From Phytopythium helicoides (taxonomy: Eukaryota; Oomycota; Peronosporomycetes; Pythiales; Pythiaceae), in assembly GCA_024867545.1 (NCBI GenBank), contig JANFNE010000018.1, positions 372,001 through 436,000 of the forward strand: DNA of 64,000 nucleotides, given 5' to 3'. Made by a program: the position numbers and the translations under genes. Position 1 is the stretch's first letter; every line of letters begins with the position of its first letter. Below, piece by piece: positions 34,895 to 46,114 of the stretch. The notes beneath the pieces were generated by a model. The model was given only the letters and a program-made list of their open reading frames with translations. It ran no database searches and had not been told where the DNA came from.

Positions 34895-35600
34895 AGGTAC
34901 TCAGACGAAGAGCAGTTAAAAAGAAGGCTTCAGGATGGCTCGACCTGAATCACCCCCACGTGGCCAAATTTCTCGTCGCCTGTCATGTCGGTAGCCAATG
35001 GTTTATTGCTCACGAAAAGGTGCGAAGACTTGGGTTAGGAGGCTTTGGGGCGACGAACTCAAGAAGGTTGCGCTTTGGAGACTCGCAAATTTATTGCCTC
35101 GAGGTGACAAAGGCTAGAATATGGTTTCATCGGGTGGAATTCAGCTTTAAGCTCAACTCACTTGCGCAGTAACAAATGAGCAGAAGGTTCTTCCGATGAC
35201 ATGCTAGTTTACATATCTTTGCAAGTGGATATTAGCGAGATGTTGATAGTGGAGGGTGGAATCAACGTCTTGATTGAGCTCCATGCAGAAAGGCACGGAT
35301 GCCCAGAAAAAACATGCGGTAATGGCTCTCGCAAATGTGGCTTACTCGGCGGACATCTCAGAGGGAGTGAATGCCAATTGAGGCATAAGTACTCTGGTCG
35401 AGTTTTTGCGAGACGGGACTGAGGAACAAAGAGAAGAAGCTGCTCGAGCGTTTGCAAACCAAGCGAAGTATCTTAATATGGAGTAATCGAAGTGGATCCG
35501 GTGGCTTGGAAACGTTGACTGCGCTTGCAAACACTGGTGCTGCACCGAGGAGTAAAAGAAACAAGCAGCCCTGGCAATGGAGTTGATCGAGCGCTGAACG
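34895..35600 (+). pseudogene. Relic of an armadillo-repeat gene, probably a TKL kinase/ARM fusion
   Basis: Fragments in different frames read as consecutive family pieces. First comes LNHPHVAKFLVACHVG (about 34945), resembling the N-lobe of oomycete TKL kinases. Then armadillo units: ELKKVALWRLANL, VSSGGIQ and NEQKVLP (35055–35200); EGGINVLIELHAE followed, after a one-base shift, by GTDAQKKHAVMALANVAYS (35250–35350); STLVEFLRDGTEEQREEAAR and FANQAKYL (35388–35475); SGGLETLTALANTGA and KKQAALAMELIER (35497–35598). In-frame stops interrupt two of the units and at least three frame changes are needed. No promoter or start is visible. I call it a relic; the kinase part is the weaker assignment. 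Confidence 0.7.
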
Positions 35601-35914
35601 AAGAAAGCACATTTAGTTAGATGCGTATGGAATGCAAATGAAATGTTGTTGGTTGAGTATATTTGTGGATCTTCTCCCTTGGCTGCTCGACATTCGAGAC
35701 GAACAAGAGGTTGGTCGTCGGCCTTCTGAGATCTTGGTCGCTATGCTTTTGCTGCGCCACATCTTGCTACAGGCAACCTTGTCCACGCACATTGCGCCAC
35801 CTGCACCTGCACCTGCCGCGAACGCCCCAGCAGCATCCGCACACTCAAACACCACAACTTAACGGGGTTAAAATCATTTCTCGTTGACTTGAAGATGGCT
35901 CAACTGGAGCGAAA
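35601..35914. other. Spacer between the relic and a protein kinase gene
   Basis: About 310 bases, 3' of the minus-strand kinase gene. A run of CACCTGCACCTGCACCTGCC-like imperfect hexamer repeats lies at 35795–35820. No gene seen. Confidence 0.4.
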
Positions 35915-37276
35915 CTATCCCCCGCGAATCCACGGGTGCATGGCGATCTCCTCGACAGTCAGGCGGTGTGACGGCTCGTCCACTACCAGCATCTTCGTCA
36001 TCAGGTCGCGCACGCTCGGAGAAATGTGGAACATCCCCCACGAGTCCAGCATATCGCTCAGGCGACCACGCGCAATCATTTGGAAGCGTGGGTCCGCGTC
36101 GTCCGGACGTTCAAAAGGCGGGGCACCCGTCACCATGATGAACAACATGACGCCCGTCGACCAAATATCAGCCGAGAAGCCGTTGAACGGCACCTGGTTC
36201 CGGTAGATCTGGATCAATCGACGAGATCAACGAGGTAAGAAACGCATTCCGTCGCAGAGAACAATTCGAGTAGAGGGTCGAACCTCGGGAGGCATGTAGA
36301 AAATTTTGCCAACAGCGCCGGCGGGCGGCAGCTGGTATGTCATGCCGTGCGAGTCGACTGGGATACCGATGGAGAGCCCAAAATCAATGATCTGCGCACC
36401 ACAAGCGTAAAATATGTGAGCACATCGCTGACGCTGCCATTGTGTTGAATTGTCTGTCGCGCACCTTCGAAATATCCCCATCTAGCAACACGTTCTCGAG
36501 GGACATGTCACGGTGGCAAATGTATCGGCTTTGCAAGTACGATAGACCTGCAATCACCTGCGTGAACCAGTGACGGCACTCGCGCTCGTCCATGGCGCCA
36601 CCGCTCTCAACCACGGAGAAAAGCTCGCCTCCGTTACAGAACGGCAACACAGCGTAAATAAAGTCTGCATCGTGTAAGCACTCAATCTGTAGTCATCACA
36701 GCAGGTTACGATAATGTGAGTGTTACGTTCCCCATTTTGCAGCACGCCAAACAAACAGTCATTTACCAGCGTGAGCACGTTCTCGTGCCCAGGCTGGGAC
36801 AGATACTGCTGTGCCGCTAGCTCAACGAGCGGATTCTCCTGCAAATTTCCTTCTTCTATGATGGCCTGCGTGTCCGTCAACCGCTTGTTAGTAACATTAT
36901 CACCACAAGATCCTTGTTTACTGTCACGCACCTTGCTCATGACTTTGATGGCGACTTCAAAGTTGGTGCGTACGAACGTGCCGTGCGGCGTGAGCTGCAG
37001 CCGCACAGCATGCTTGACCTTTCCGTAGATACACTTGCGCAGCGTTCGCACGAACTCGTAGACGAAGCCCGCGCCGGAGAAGAGGCAGAGCACGACGCCT
37101 ACGCCCTCGACGGGGCAGCGGCGCAGCTCTGCGTTCATAAAGTGCACCTCCTGCGGGATGGGCGAGCTGAGTCCGTTGTGGTCATAGGCCTCCGTGCCCG
37201 TGCGGAAGACGTCGTCGGAAGGGTTGATGCCTAGCGCCTGCAGCTGTCGCTGCAGCTCCTCCGACACCTCTGCCAT
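35915..37276 (-). CDS. Serine/threonine protein kinase with HRDMSLEN catalytic loop, five exons
   Basis: Exons 37276–36932, 36865–36767, 36686–36465, 36391–36284 and 36208–35915; all phases match and give 355 residues with no frame break. The ATP-site lysine is in EVAIKVMSK (about residue 110), the catalytic loop is HRDMSLENVLLD, the magnesium motif DFGLS, and the activation-segment end MPPE instead of APE. The C-lobe has ADIWSTGVMLFIM and HPWIRGG at the end. The HRDxSLEN wording, with Ser replacing the usual Lys-Pro, is common in oomycete CAMK-like kinases. The N-terminal 70 residues match no domain I know, and the glycine loop (YGKVKHAV) is incomplete. Substrates unknown. Confidence 0.92.
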
Positions 37277-38029
37277 GCTGTGTCGCTGTTGGCGCTCGCC
37301 CGCCTGTGCGTCCGCTTGCTTATCGACTGAGGAGCGCGCGGGGGGCCTGGTGGCCGTGGCGCGTCGCCCGCTCGACCGTCCGGCTCCCGTCCTGGCGCGC
37401 GCGTTCGCGAGGCACTAACGGCGCCGCGCTGCTCGCCCTCGGCGCGAAAAAAGCCGGCGGCCGGCCGCCAGTCGCGCGTCCCACTCTGCCGCTGGCCGCT
37501 CGGCGCCTGCCGCTCGCTCGCCGTCCACACGCGCCGCTCGCTCGGCGCCGCGCTGGGGCTCGGGGCGTTGCGTCGCTCGCGCCGGTAGAAACGAGCCGCT
37601 CGCGGTCCTGCGGCCGCCCAGGGCGGAGGAGACACGGTTAGCGCTGGTCAAGCGGCGGCGCGGGCCGCGTGTGGACGGCGCCACCTGCGCGCGCGGAAGG
37701 CGTCGACGCCGCACCTGAGGAGACAGGCGAGCGCTGCTTCTCGGCAAAGGGGGAAGTCGTGTGGCGTCGTCACCCGCGCGCGGGGCGGGACGGCACTCTC
37801 GCGGGGGAACGACGTATATGATCTCACAGGGGGGAACATGCGGTCTCGCAGGTGGGTACACCAGCCAGCTCGCCAAGGTGGCGGCGCTTCACCGCTTCTA
37901 CATGGCAGCCCGCCACCTGGAGAGAAGATCGGGCTCGGAGCTCCGGCTAGTCAACAATCGCCGGCACCGAGGAGCCGGGCCGGGCCGGAGCTCACTTGAA
38001 GATCTGCTGCCTCCGACTCACACGCGCTC
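37277..38029. other. GC-rich divergent promoter region
   Basis: About 750 bases between the divergent kinase (minus) and small membrane protein (plus). It is strongly GC-rich from 37290 to 37800, which opens long but meaningless frames on both strands. No gene, RNA or repeat that I can support. Confidence 0.45.
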
Positions 38030-38422
38030 ATGCTCCGCCGCCTGCTGCTCGCTGCCTCCGTCGCGGCCGCCAACGCGCCGAGCGCGCGCGCCGAGTGCTG
38101 GACGCGCAGCGACGGCGTGCGCGTGTGCTCGGCCGACCCGTCGGGATGGGTGGCGGTCTGGTGGTTCTGGTTCGCGCTGCTGCTGCTCGCGGCGCTGGTG
38201 ACCGGCTGCTGGGACTCGTGCGGCGCCAAGAGCCTCGCAGGAGAGGAAGAGCCCGAGGACGCGGCGCAGCTCAAGGCCCAGGCGACCGCGGGGCCATCGG
38301 TGGCCATCGCCGTGGCCGCGGCGGATGGAGATCCGTTCCCCAACAACATGAGAGAGCCGCTGCTGGAGCAGCCCGAGGCGCGCAAGAGCTCGCTCAAGAA
38401 GCCCAACTACAGATACCTGTGA
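38030..38422 (+). CDS. Small single-pass membrane protein with signal peptide, function unknown
   Basis: A 130-residue protein. Residues 1–21 look like a cleavable signal peptide (MLRRLLLAAS, with APSARA before the predicted cut). A short lumenal or extracellular segment follows with two cysteines (ECWTRSDGVRVC), then a Trp-rich hydrophobic helix at about residues 41–59, then Cys-containing and acidic cytoplasmic sequence ending in KKPNYRYL. The topology is type I membrane. I do not recognise the family. It is a single exon and converges with CWC2, 113 bases away. The start is the first ATG of the frame. Confidence 0.7.
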   Translation: MLRRLLLAASVAAANAPSARAECWTRSDGVRVCSADPSGWVAVWWFWFALLLLAALVTGCWDSCGAKSLAGEEEPEDAAQLKAQATAGPSVAIAVAAADGDPFPNNMREPLLEQPEARKSSLKKPNYRYL

Positions 38423-38535
38423 TGACCACCCCCAGCTGCTCTGCAATCATCTGCTCGTACAATATACTATCTCAACGCACTATCGATCGCTATCAAGGCG
38501 GGTTGGCAACGCGAGACTGCCGCTCAATTGCGTAG

Positions 38536-39920
38536 CTACTCTTCGCCCTTGGCCTCCCCTTCGCCCTCGCCGTCGACGCCCGCAGGGTCTGCGTAGCTGA
38601 GCTGGGCGTACAAGTCCGCCTCGGCGGTCGGCTGCTGGTACTGCGTGTCCGTATCGGGGTACGAGGCGAACGTGTCGCCCTCGATGCGCTGCTTCTTGCT
38701 CGCGGGCATGGCGTACTCGTCCGGGTAGTTGAACGCCGCGTCCTCCGTGCTAGCACCCTTGTTCTTCACCATTGCCACGATGGCATCGTGGTCGGCACGC
38801 ATGGCTGCTTCCTTGGCCACGGGATTCGGGTCGTCGAACGCCCACCGGATGTTGAGCACCTCGTTGTCCAGCACCGCCTGGTTGGCCATCGCCTCCTTTG
38901 CGAACTCGGCCGACATGCGGTGGCGGAAGCGCACAAAGCATATCGAGAGCCGGTAGATGACGTTGATGTTTTCCACCTCGCCCCACTCACCAAACTGCTT
39001 CCACAGCTCTGCCTCGAGCTTCTTTGGGTTGTCGTTCACGTTCTTGAGCCCGCCGACGTACAACGTGCGCGAGTTGCGCGTAAAGTTGCCGACGCCGGAC
39101 ATGTCGTCACGGTCCGTGGCGTGGCGCTCCCGCCCAAAGCAGTCGTGCATCATGCCGATGCGGCCTTCGTCTGCCATGCTGGGCAGGCGGTGGTAGTAGT
39201 TGCACTCGGCGCCGCGCGCGCACATGCCGCGCGCAAAGTGGACGCAGAAGTAGCGGTTGGCCTTGCTTACGAGGTCCGCCTTGGTCTTGCCGGCGTCCAG
39301 CTCGAGGTTGCAGCGCGTGGCCGCGGGCTCCTTGCCGCGCTCGTTGCTCCAGTGGTCGCCGATGTACTTGTCGTACCAAATGTTGTACTCGAGCGCTCCC
39401 TCGAGGCGCGAGTTGGCGGTCGGCATCTCGTCCAACTGCTTGCGCGCCGGCCGCGTCAGGAACTTTTTGTTCAGCTCCTCGTACTTGTTGACGTCGTCGG
39501 CGCCCGCGCGGCCTCTTCCGAACCATCCCGTCGCTGCAGACACGCCGTTCGTTAGTGCTCGGCTCGGTCGCCACCTCATCCCTCGCCCCGCCACGCACCG
39601 TGCGGCGCGGCGCCCATCTCTGCGGGGCGCTCCCACTGCGTCTGGTTGGTCTCGGTGTTGTAGTAGTAGATCTGGTTGGTGGCCGGGTCCAGCGCCTCGC
39701 GCCACGCGTGCTGGTCGCCCGCGCTGTCCGTCACGAGCGCGTCGGGCGCCGCCACTTTTGGCGCGCGGCAGCGCTGGCAGCGCGCGCGCCGCGGGTAGTT
39801 CTCGCTCTGGCACTCGGCGCACGTCCAGTTCTTCTCGTAGACCGAGTAGGCCGCGCCCACGTCGCCCAGCGTGCCCACGGCCGTCAGCTGCCGCGGCAGC
39901 GCACCCGCCGCCCGCTTCAT
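38536..39920 (-). CDS. CWC2: Pre-mRNA splicing factor CWC2 with extra RanBP2-type zinc finger and WW domain, two exons
   Basis: Exons 39920–39599 and 39533–38536 give 439 residues. The C-terminal two thirds are CWC2: the Torus/CCCH zinc finger region (CVHFARGMCARGAECNYYH, then DCFGRERHATDRDDM), and an RRM (RTLYVGGL, ICFVRFRHRMSAEFAKEAM, LNIRWAFDDPNP). CWC2 binds U6 snRNA and helps shape the spliceosome's catalytic centre. Ahead of this lie a RanBP2-type zinc finger (WTCAECQSENYPRRARCQRC, about residues 25–50) and a WW domain (residues about 70–100, ending YYYNTETNQTQWERP). Start ATG is the first in the frame, followed by MKRAAGALPR. It is divergent from PSF1, with 118 bases between starts. 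Confidence 0.93.
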
Positions 39921-40038
39921 GCTGCTCGCTCGCTCCTGGGGAAATCCGCTACTAGGCGCGCGACTTGGTTTTACTATGCCACATACAGCCAACAAGTGCG
40001 TGGGTTATTGGCGGGAACCGACGCAGAGTGCAGCAAGC
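39921..40038. promoter_or_regulatory. Compact bidirectional promoter, CWC2/PSF1
   Basis: Only 118 bases separate the two divergent start codons, so the promoters must overlap. No TATA box is evident. Confidence 0.55.
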
Positions 40039-40929
40039 ATGGCGCTGTGCGTCAAGGGCAAGGAGCTGCTGCGCGAGCTCCAGCGCAGCGACTGGCTGCC
40101 GCCGTTCAACGTGCGTCGCTGCTGTGGGCGGCGGTCATGGGGGCGCGGCTGACTCGAGGCTGGTGGCAGGACGAGCTCGTGCGCCAGGTGGTCGACGAGT
40201 CGTGCCTGCTGCACGACCAGATCGTCGACAAGCTCCGGTGGGTCGCCGTTGACCGCGAGCGCTCGCTGCGGAGGTGGTCTGACGGCTGTGCGGCAGCGTG
40301 TACGGGGACGAGTTCGAGCAGCACAAGGCCGTGCAGTGCTCGCTCATCGTGAGCCACCAGTGCCTGCTGCGCAACAAGCGCTGCCTGCTCGCGTATTTGT
40401 GCGTCCGCGGCCATGAGCTCGCGCTGCTTGAGCTGCTCCGCTGACTGCACGCGTGCGCCGATAGATATCAGCGCCTGGAGAAGATTAAGGCGCTGCGCTG
40501 GGAGACGGGCACCATCATCCCAGAGCCGCTGGCCCAGAAGTGCGTCCTCCTCCTCTTGCATGGAGTGATTACCTCTGTTAACCCTCGCTCGCCATGCAGC
40601 CTGTGCCAGCGCGAGGTGCAGTTCTTCCACGCGTACGACCAGCTGCTGACCGACTACATGGCCGACTTCGAGCTCGACCTGTCGGCCGTACGTTTGATAG
40701 CATTGCTCGCTCGCTTGCTGCAGCTGACAGTCGCTCACTGCTGCCGCCGCCGCAGGACATGCTGCCGCCCAAGGACCTGTACGTGGAGGTGCGCGTGCTG
40801 CGCGACTGCGGCGAGATCATGACGGAGAACGGGCTCGTGAACCTCGAGGCCAACTCGACGCACTTCCTGCGCCGCGTGGACGTCGAGCAGCTCATTCGCC
40901 AGGGCCTGCTGGAGCAGATCCGCCGCTAG
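40039..40929 (+). CDS. PSF1: GINS complex subunit PSF1, six exons
   Basis: Exons 40039–40110, 40170–40237, 40297–40398, 40465–40539, 40600–40687 and 40756–40929 total 579 bases, 192 residues, with every phase matching. PSF1 is one of four GINS subunits that join MCM2–7 and CDC45 as the replicative helicase. Recognised pieces: KGKELLRELQRSDWLPPFN at the start, LLRNKRCLLAYLYQRLEKIK, ALRWETG, the central FFHAYDQLLTDYM, then DLYVEVRVLRDCGEI and the C-terminal B domain ending FLRRVDVEQLIRQGLLEQIR. The length fits the family (human about 196). The six introns-and-exons layout with introns of 59–68 bases is typical of this window. Confidence 0.95.
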
Positions 40930-41264
40930 TTGGTAGGCAGCAGCGCCGATCTGTAGAGGGAGCGCTCCCAAGCGGCATGTCCTACCTGGGCATGGATACA
41001 GCCTCCTCTACAAGCCCAAACTGTGTCTCACGCACGCGTCCTTGCACATTTTCCACCAATCGAACGCGCCTTTCACCCTTTTTCCAGCCAATCGCAGCGC
41101 TCCTCGTCGTTTCCCCTGGCTCGTCTCGTCAGTTTTCATCACTTTCCGGCTTCCCTTCCGGCGCTAAAGACAAGCGAGCGCGGCGGCGTTTAACGCTGGA
41201 AGATCGCCGCGTACGTGGCGCCTCGCTCCCCCACCAAGCAAGTCGCTCCGCTGCGCTGCTAGCG
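40930..41264. other. Spacer with CCAAT boxes upstream of the first prolyl 4-hydroxylase
   Basis: About 335 bases. CCAAT boxes lie near 41055 (ACCAATCG) and 41090 (GCCAATCGCAGCGC), the second resembling the extended motif seen elsewhere in the window. No gene. Confidence 0.5.
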
Positions 41265-43325
41265 ATGGCCAAGGCGGCCAAGAAGGAGGCGGCGCCGTCG
41301 CCCAAGGCGGCCGCGCGCTCGAGCGGCGGCTCGTCGCTGCTGCTGCCGGCGCTGTCGCTCGCGGTGCTGCTGGCGGCCGCCGCGTGGTCGCACTTCGTGG
41401 ACGAGCACTCGGCGGTCGCGCGCTCGCTCGCGGCGCTCAAGGCCGGCGTCTCGGGCGAGCTGCCCGACAAGTACGCGACCTGATATGGTGGCCGTGAACG
41501 TGCGCCACCTCGTGAGCGAGCTGCAGTGCCAGGACGAAGGCTACGCGCCCGCCATCGTGACCGAGACGCACCGCCCCGTGCATGTTACGGATGCCATGGC
41601 GGCCGCGGAGGCGCAGGTGGCCCACGACAAGGTCTTCTTCATGCTCAACGGCCGCAACGAAGGCGTGTACGCGAGCTACAACGGCCAGTTTGAGTGCGTG
41701 GCCAAGGCCGCAGAGCTGGCCGCGGGTTGGCTCGGCGCCGATCGCGACCTCATGGCCAACGGCGTGCGGCTCTACAACCAGCTCGGGCTTCCCGTGCGCA
41801 ACGCACAGGAACTTGCCGACGCCAAGAACCTCGTCCACGTGCTGCTGGACTTCCAGCTGTGGCAGTGGCCGGGCATCAAGAAGGGGTACAAGTACGTCAT
41901 CGAGGACGGCGTCACGCTGACGATGGTCGGTGTGAGCCCCAAGGTCTTCGACGTCGAGTTCTTCCTCACGCAGGCAGAGGCCAACCGGGTCATTGAGATC
42001 GCAGAACCCATGCTCGACCGGTCCAAGGTTGACGGCAAGAACTCGTCCAAGGTCGTCTCCAAGTCGCGTACGAGCCACACGGCGTTCCTGCCGGACAGCG
42101 ACTTTCACCCGTGACTTCCGTCGCCGCTCGTCGCGCCTCGCACGCCTTGCCAGCCCGTCGTACACGGAGCGCATGCAGCTCGTGCGCTACGCGGCTGGCG
42201 AGTTCTACCGTCAGCACTTTGACACGTTCCACTCGCGCGAGTTCCTCCCTGCTGGTGCGGGTGTGCCCACGTTCGAAGACTACAAGATCTGGGCCAACTG
42301 GGCTGCCGAGACGATCCGCGGTCTTGACCAGGAGATTGTTCCGGAGGCGTTTCGCCCCTGGTGGAGCGCTCTTCCCGAACGCCGAAGATGAGGATACTTT
42401 CCCGAGCGCACTGCTCGACCTGTTCTACACGACGGCTAACGAGAGCAACCTCTTTAACGCGCACTTCGACCGCAAGTGGCCGCAAACCATTCGTGAGAAG
42501 ATCGACAACCACCAGACTGCCGGCTTGATCGCTGAGCTGACGTCGAAGGACGGGAAGCCCGAGTACCTGGTCTCCATGATCCACGCGTGGGAAGACAAGA
42601 TCGGCCTTGGCGAGCTGCGCTACACGTTCCCCAAGTCGCAGGTCAACTCTGTCTCGCACTTCTTCAACTGGGTGCGGTGGGCGAAGGAGCGTGTCCAGTA
42701 CCTTGGCAACCAAGCCCCCGCCATCGCTCGCCCGACGGGTGCGCTCTACCCCAAGTTCACGGTTGAGTTCCAGGAGATGCTGCTGGAGACCATCCTTGAC
42801 GACTACTCGCGCGAGTTCATCGTGCGTATCACGAATGCGGACTGGTACGACTGGATGGTCGTGAACCGCGGCCGCAACCATGTGCTCTTCAAGGTGCTTC
42901 AGGTGTTCCCTCAGTTTGCCGAGCTCGCCATCCGCGCGTGGGAGGGCCGCGTTGGCAGCCAGCTGCTGCACTACAACATGCCCAAGTATGTCAAGCACTT
43001 TCATCCGCAGCGCTACGTGACGCTGTTCCTGTACCTGAACAATCAGACCAAGATCGGTGGCGAGACCGTGTTCCCGTTCTCTACGGACCGCTACTCGGAC
43101 GACGACATCAAGCGTGATGGTATGGACGAGTGCTCGTCGGGCCTCGCCGTGCCGCCGCTCGGACTGCACGCGTCGCTCTTCTACGTTCAGACGCCCGAGG
43201 GCGACGCGGACGTCATGAGCCGCCACGGCGGCTGCCCTCCGCACGAGGGCGTCAAGTGGGGCGCCAACTCGTTCATGTGGGACTCGGACGCCGACGAGGG
43301 CGCCGACCTGTGGACCACCAAGTAA
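41265..43325 (+). CDS. Membrane-anchored prolyl 4-hydroxylase-like dioxygenase 1, split catalytic domain
   Basis: After removing single extra bases at about 41481, 42105 and 42351 the frame is continuous: 685 residues. The N-terminus is a short basic tail and a hydrophobic anchor (about residues 26–43), predicting a type II ER/Golgi protein. The 2-oxoglutarate/Fe(II) dioxygenase core starts with SPKVFDVEFFLTQAEANRVI and has the HxD iron ligands in YRQHFDTFHS (about residue 317). The distal part, YVTLFLYLNNQTKIGGETVFP-type strand, the second histidine in SRHGGCPPHEG and the 2-oxoglutarate-binding Lys in GVKWGANSF, follows only after about 240 inserted residues. Both copies here share this insert. 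The substrate may be extracellular or cell-wall glycoproteins (inference). The tandem paralogue is at 43835. Confidence 0.87.
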
Positions 43326-43834
43326 CGCAGCGAAGGCAAAAGGCGTCACCGCAGTGGTAATTCAATGTTTCCATGTTGAGTGGGTTTCGTTCCTGTCGCC
43401 TGCTGCAGCCACAGCGCCACGCGCTCGAGTCCGACGGTCCGGTGGGAGTCCAGCGGCTTCAAGGCGTCAATCCGGCGGCTCCGCGCGGATCTCCTCATTC
43501 GTCTGCCGCCCACGACGCCACGACCGCGGGCAGCTCTGCACCCGGTGACGTCGGCTCCGGCCAATCCGCTGGCGCTGCCATTTCAATTTCGGCGTCGAGC
43601 GCTGCGTGTCTGCGCGCGACTCCGCCCAGCCCATACACCGAGCCCACAATGGAGCAGCAGCATATGCCGGCTTCCAGCGCTCGCCAGCTCCTGGACAAGG
43701 ACACGCAGCGCCGAGCCGGCCCGGTGATCCGGCACGCCACCATGTCCACTGCGGGAGCACGCGACTGCCGAGCGGAGCAGGGCGGCCGTCACTTGGGCTT
43801 TTGCAGCCGCCAAGGAAGCTAGCGAGCAGTCCCC
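43326..43834. other. Spacer between the two prolyl 4-hydroxylases
   Basis: About 510 bases with a CCAAT box near 43559 (GGCCAATCCGC). Open frames here on both strands have no recognisable content. Confidence 0.45.
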
Positions 43835-45992
43835 ATGGCCAAGCGCGAGCCAACGCACGAGCCGTCTCCAGTCAAGGCCAAGGCCAGCGCCAAGGCGCCG
43901 GACGCGCCGCTGCGCAGCCGCTCGTTCTTCCTGGCGCCGGCGCTGCTGCTGCTCGCGGCCGTGGCGGGCGGAGCGCTCCTCCAGCCGCAGGATCTGTCGC
44001 TGCAGGCACTCAAGACGCTCTCACTGGATGCCATTGAGGGCGTCACGTCGCTCGTGGCCAACGCTGGGGAGCTGCGAGACAAGTACGCGACCGACCTCGT
44101 GACCGTCGACGTCCGCCACCTCGTGAACGAGCTGCAGTGCCCGGATGCGGGCTACGAGCCCAAGGTGCTGACCAAGAACGGCCGCCAGGTGCACGTCAAG
44201 ACGGCCATGGCCGAGAAAGAGGCCGCCGCCGACCGCGTCTTCTTCATGCTCAACGGCCGCAACGACGGCATCTTCGTGAGCTACAACGGCCAGTTCGACT
44301 GTCTGTCCAAGGCCTCGGACCTGGCGGCGCGGTGGCTCGGAGCAGACCAGGACGTCATGGCCAACGGCGTGCGGCTCTACAACCAAATGGGCTTCCCGGT
44401 GCGCAACGCTCAGGAGCTCGCGGACGCCAAGCACATTGTACACATCCTGCTGGACTTCCAGGCGTGGCAGTGGCCGGGCATCGAGAAGGGCCACCAGTAC
44501 GTCCTCGAGGACGGCGTGGTGCTCACGACGGTCGCGCTGAGCCCCAAGGTCTTCGACGTCGAGTTTTTCCTTACTGAGAAGGAGGCCAACGGCATCATGG
44601 AGCGCGGCATGCCCAAGCTCTCGCGGTCCATGGTCGACAGCAAGAACTCGTCCAAGGTCATGTCCAAGTCGAGAACGAGCCACACTGCCTTCCTCGACGA
44701 CAGCGACTTCACGCGGGACTTCCGTCACCGTGCGGCTCGTGTTGCGCGCCTGCCTAGTGCCGTGTGCGCGGAGAGACTTCAGCTGCTGCAGTACAACGCC
44801 GGCGAGTTCTACCGCCAGCACCTGGACACTTTCCACTCGCGCGAGTTCGTGCCCAAGCGGTCTGACGAGGTCGAGTTCGCCTTTGCGACCAAGAGCTACA
44901 AGGACTGGGCCGCCTGGGCTGCACAAAAGCTGCGCGACCTCGAGGAGAGTGGCGAGGTCGAGATCCCGGAGAACTTCACCTCGAGCTACGAAGCTGCAGA
45001 TTCAATGTTCCCCGTCATTGACGGCAGCGAGCGCAGTGCTCGCTTTGAGCGCGCGCTGCTTGGTCTGTTCCAGGAGACGCTGTACTCGAGCAACATGTTC
45101 CGAGCACTAACTGACGAGTCGTGGGGCGACGAGCTGGCCTCCAAGCTCAAGGATTTCGATGAGAAGGAGGACAAGACCGCCAGCAACCTCATGAGTGAGG
45201 TGCTTCAGAACCGTCCGCACTACTTGACACGCATCGTCAAGATTTGGGAAGACGCACTGGGACTTGGTCAGCTGCGCTACACTCTGCCCAAGCCTCCGGT
45301 CAACTCGGTTTCGCACTTCTTCAACTGGGTGCGCTGGGCCAAGGACCGCGTGACTTTCCTCGGAGATAAGTGCCCACCTCTCGCTCGCCCGACCGGTGCG
45401 CTCTACCCCAAGTACACGGTCGACTTCCAGGAGACGCTGGTCGCCTTCATCCTCGACGACTACACGCGTGACTTCGTCGAGCGCATCACCAACCCTGCTT
45501 GGTACGAGTGGATGGTTGAGAACCGTGGCCGCAACCATGTGCTGTTCCAGCGATGCAGGCGTTCCCGCAGCTCGCGGAGCTCGCCATCCGTGCTTGGGAA
45601 GGTCGTGTTGGCATTGGAAGCGTGCGCGAGCTGCACTACAACATGCCCAAGTACGTCAAGCACTTTCATCCCGCAGCGTTACGTGACGTTGTTCATGTAC
45701 CTGAACAACCAGACCAAGATCGGAGGTGAGACCGTGTTCCCGTACGCACTCGACCGTTTCTCGGACGAGGAGATTGTGCGCAATGGCATGAGTGAGTGCT
45801 CGACCTGGACTTGCGGTACCGCCTCGTGGACTCCACGCCTCGCTCTTCTACACACAAACACCAGAAGGTGATATTGACGAAATGAGTCGCCACGGTGGAT
45901 GTCCACCGCACGAGGGCACGAAGTGGGGCTCGAACGCCTTCATGTGGGACTCGGATGCTGACGAAGGCGCCGACCTATGGACCACCAAGTGA
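43835..45992 (+). CDS. Membrane-anchored prolyl 4-hydroxylase-like dioxygenase 2, tandem paralogue
   Basis: The product is about 718 residues after correcting a missing base near 45551 and extra bases near 45671 and 45805; the net length is then divisible by three. Layout matches the neighbour at 41265: basic tail, hydrophobic anchor (residues about 29–48), SPKVFDVEFFLTEKEANGIM, HxD ligands in YRQHLDTFHSREF, a long inserted segment including NSVSHFFNWVRWAKDR, then IGGETVFPYALDRFS, SRHGGCPPHEG and GTKWGSNAFMWDSDADE, ending LWTTK. The region around HFFNWVRWAK and the C-terminus is nearly identical in both copies, so the insert is under constraint and not junk. Likely the same cellular place as its paralogue, the secretory membrane system. 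Confidence 0.87.
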
Positions 45993-46114
45993 GCTAGCTC
46001 AACAAAGCCATCGAGGTAGTTTCATCCGACAGTCTTCATTGTGCTGCACGTAAGTATTTGTTGTAAACACGCAAAAGTTTGGATCCGATTCGACCTTGTA
46101 ATTGTTGAGACTGC

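Noticed and set aside
37231..37876. Several long frames in the GC-rich region between kinase and membrane protein genes
   Set aside because: Composition-driven; Arg/Ala/Pro-rich on all frames, with no family match.
41265..45992. Programmed ribosomal frameshifting as the cause of the P4H frame breaks
   Set aside because: Break sites differ between the two paralogues, have no slippery sequence or pseudoknot-like structure, and resemble breaks in unrelated genes.
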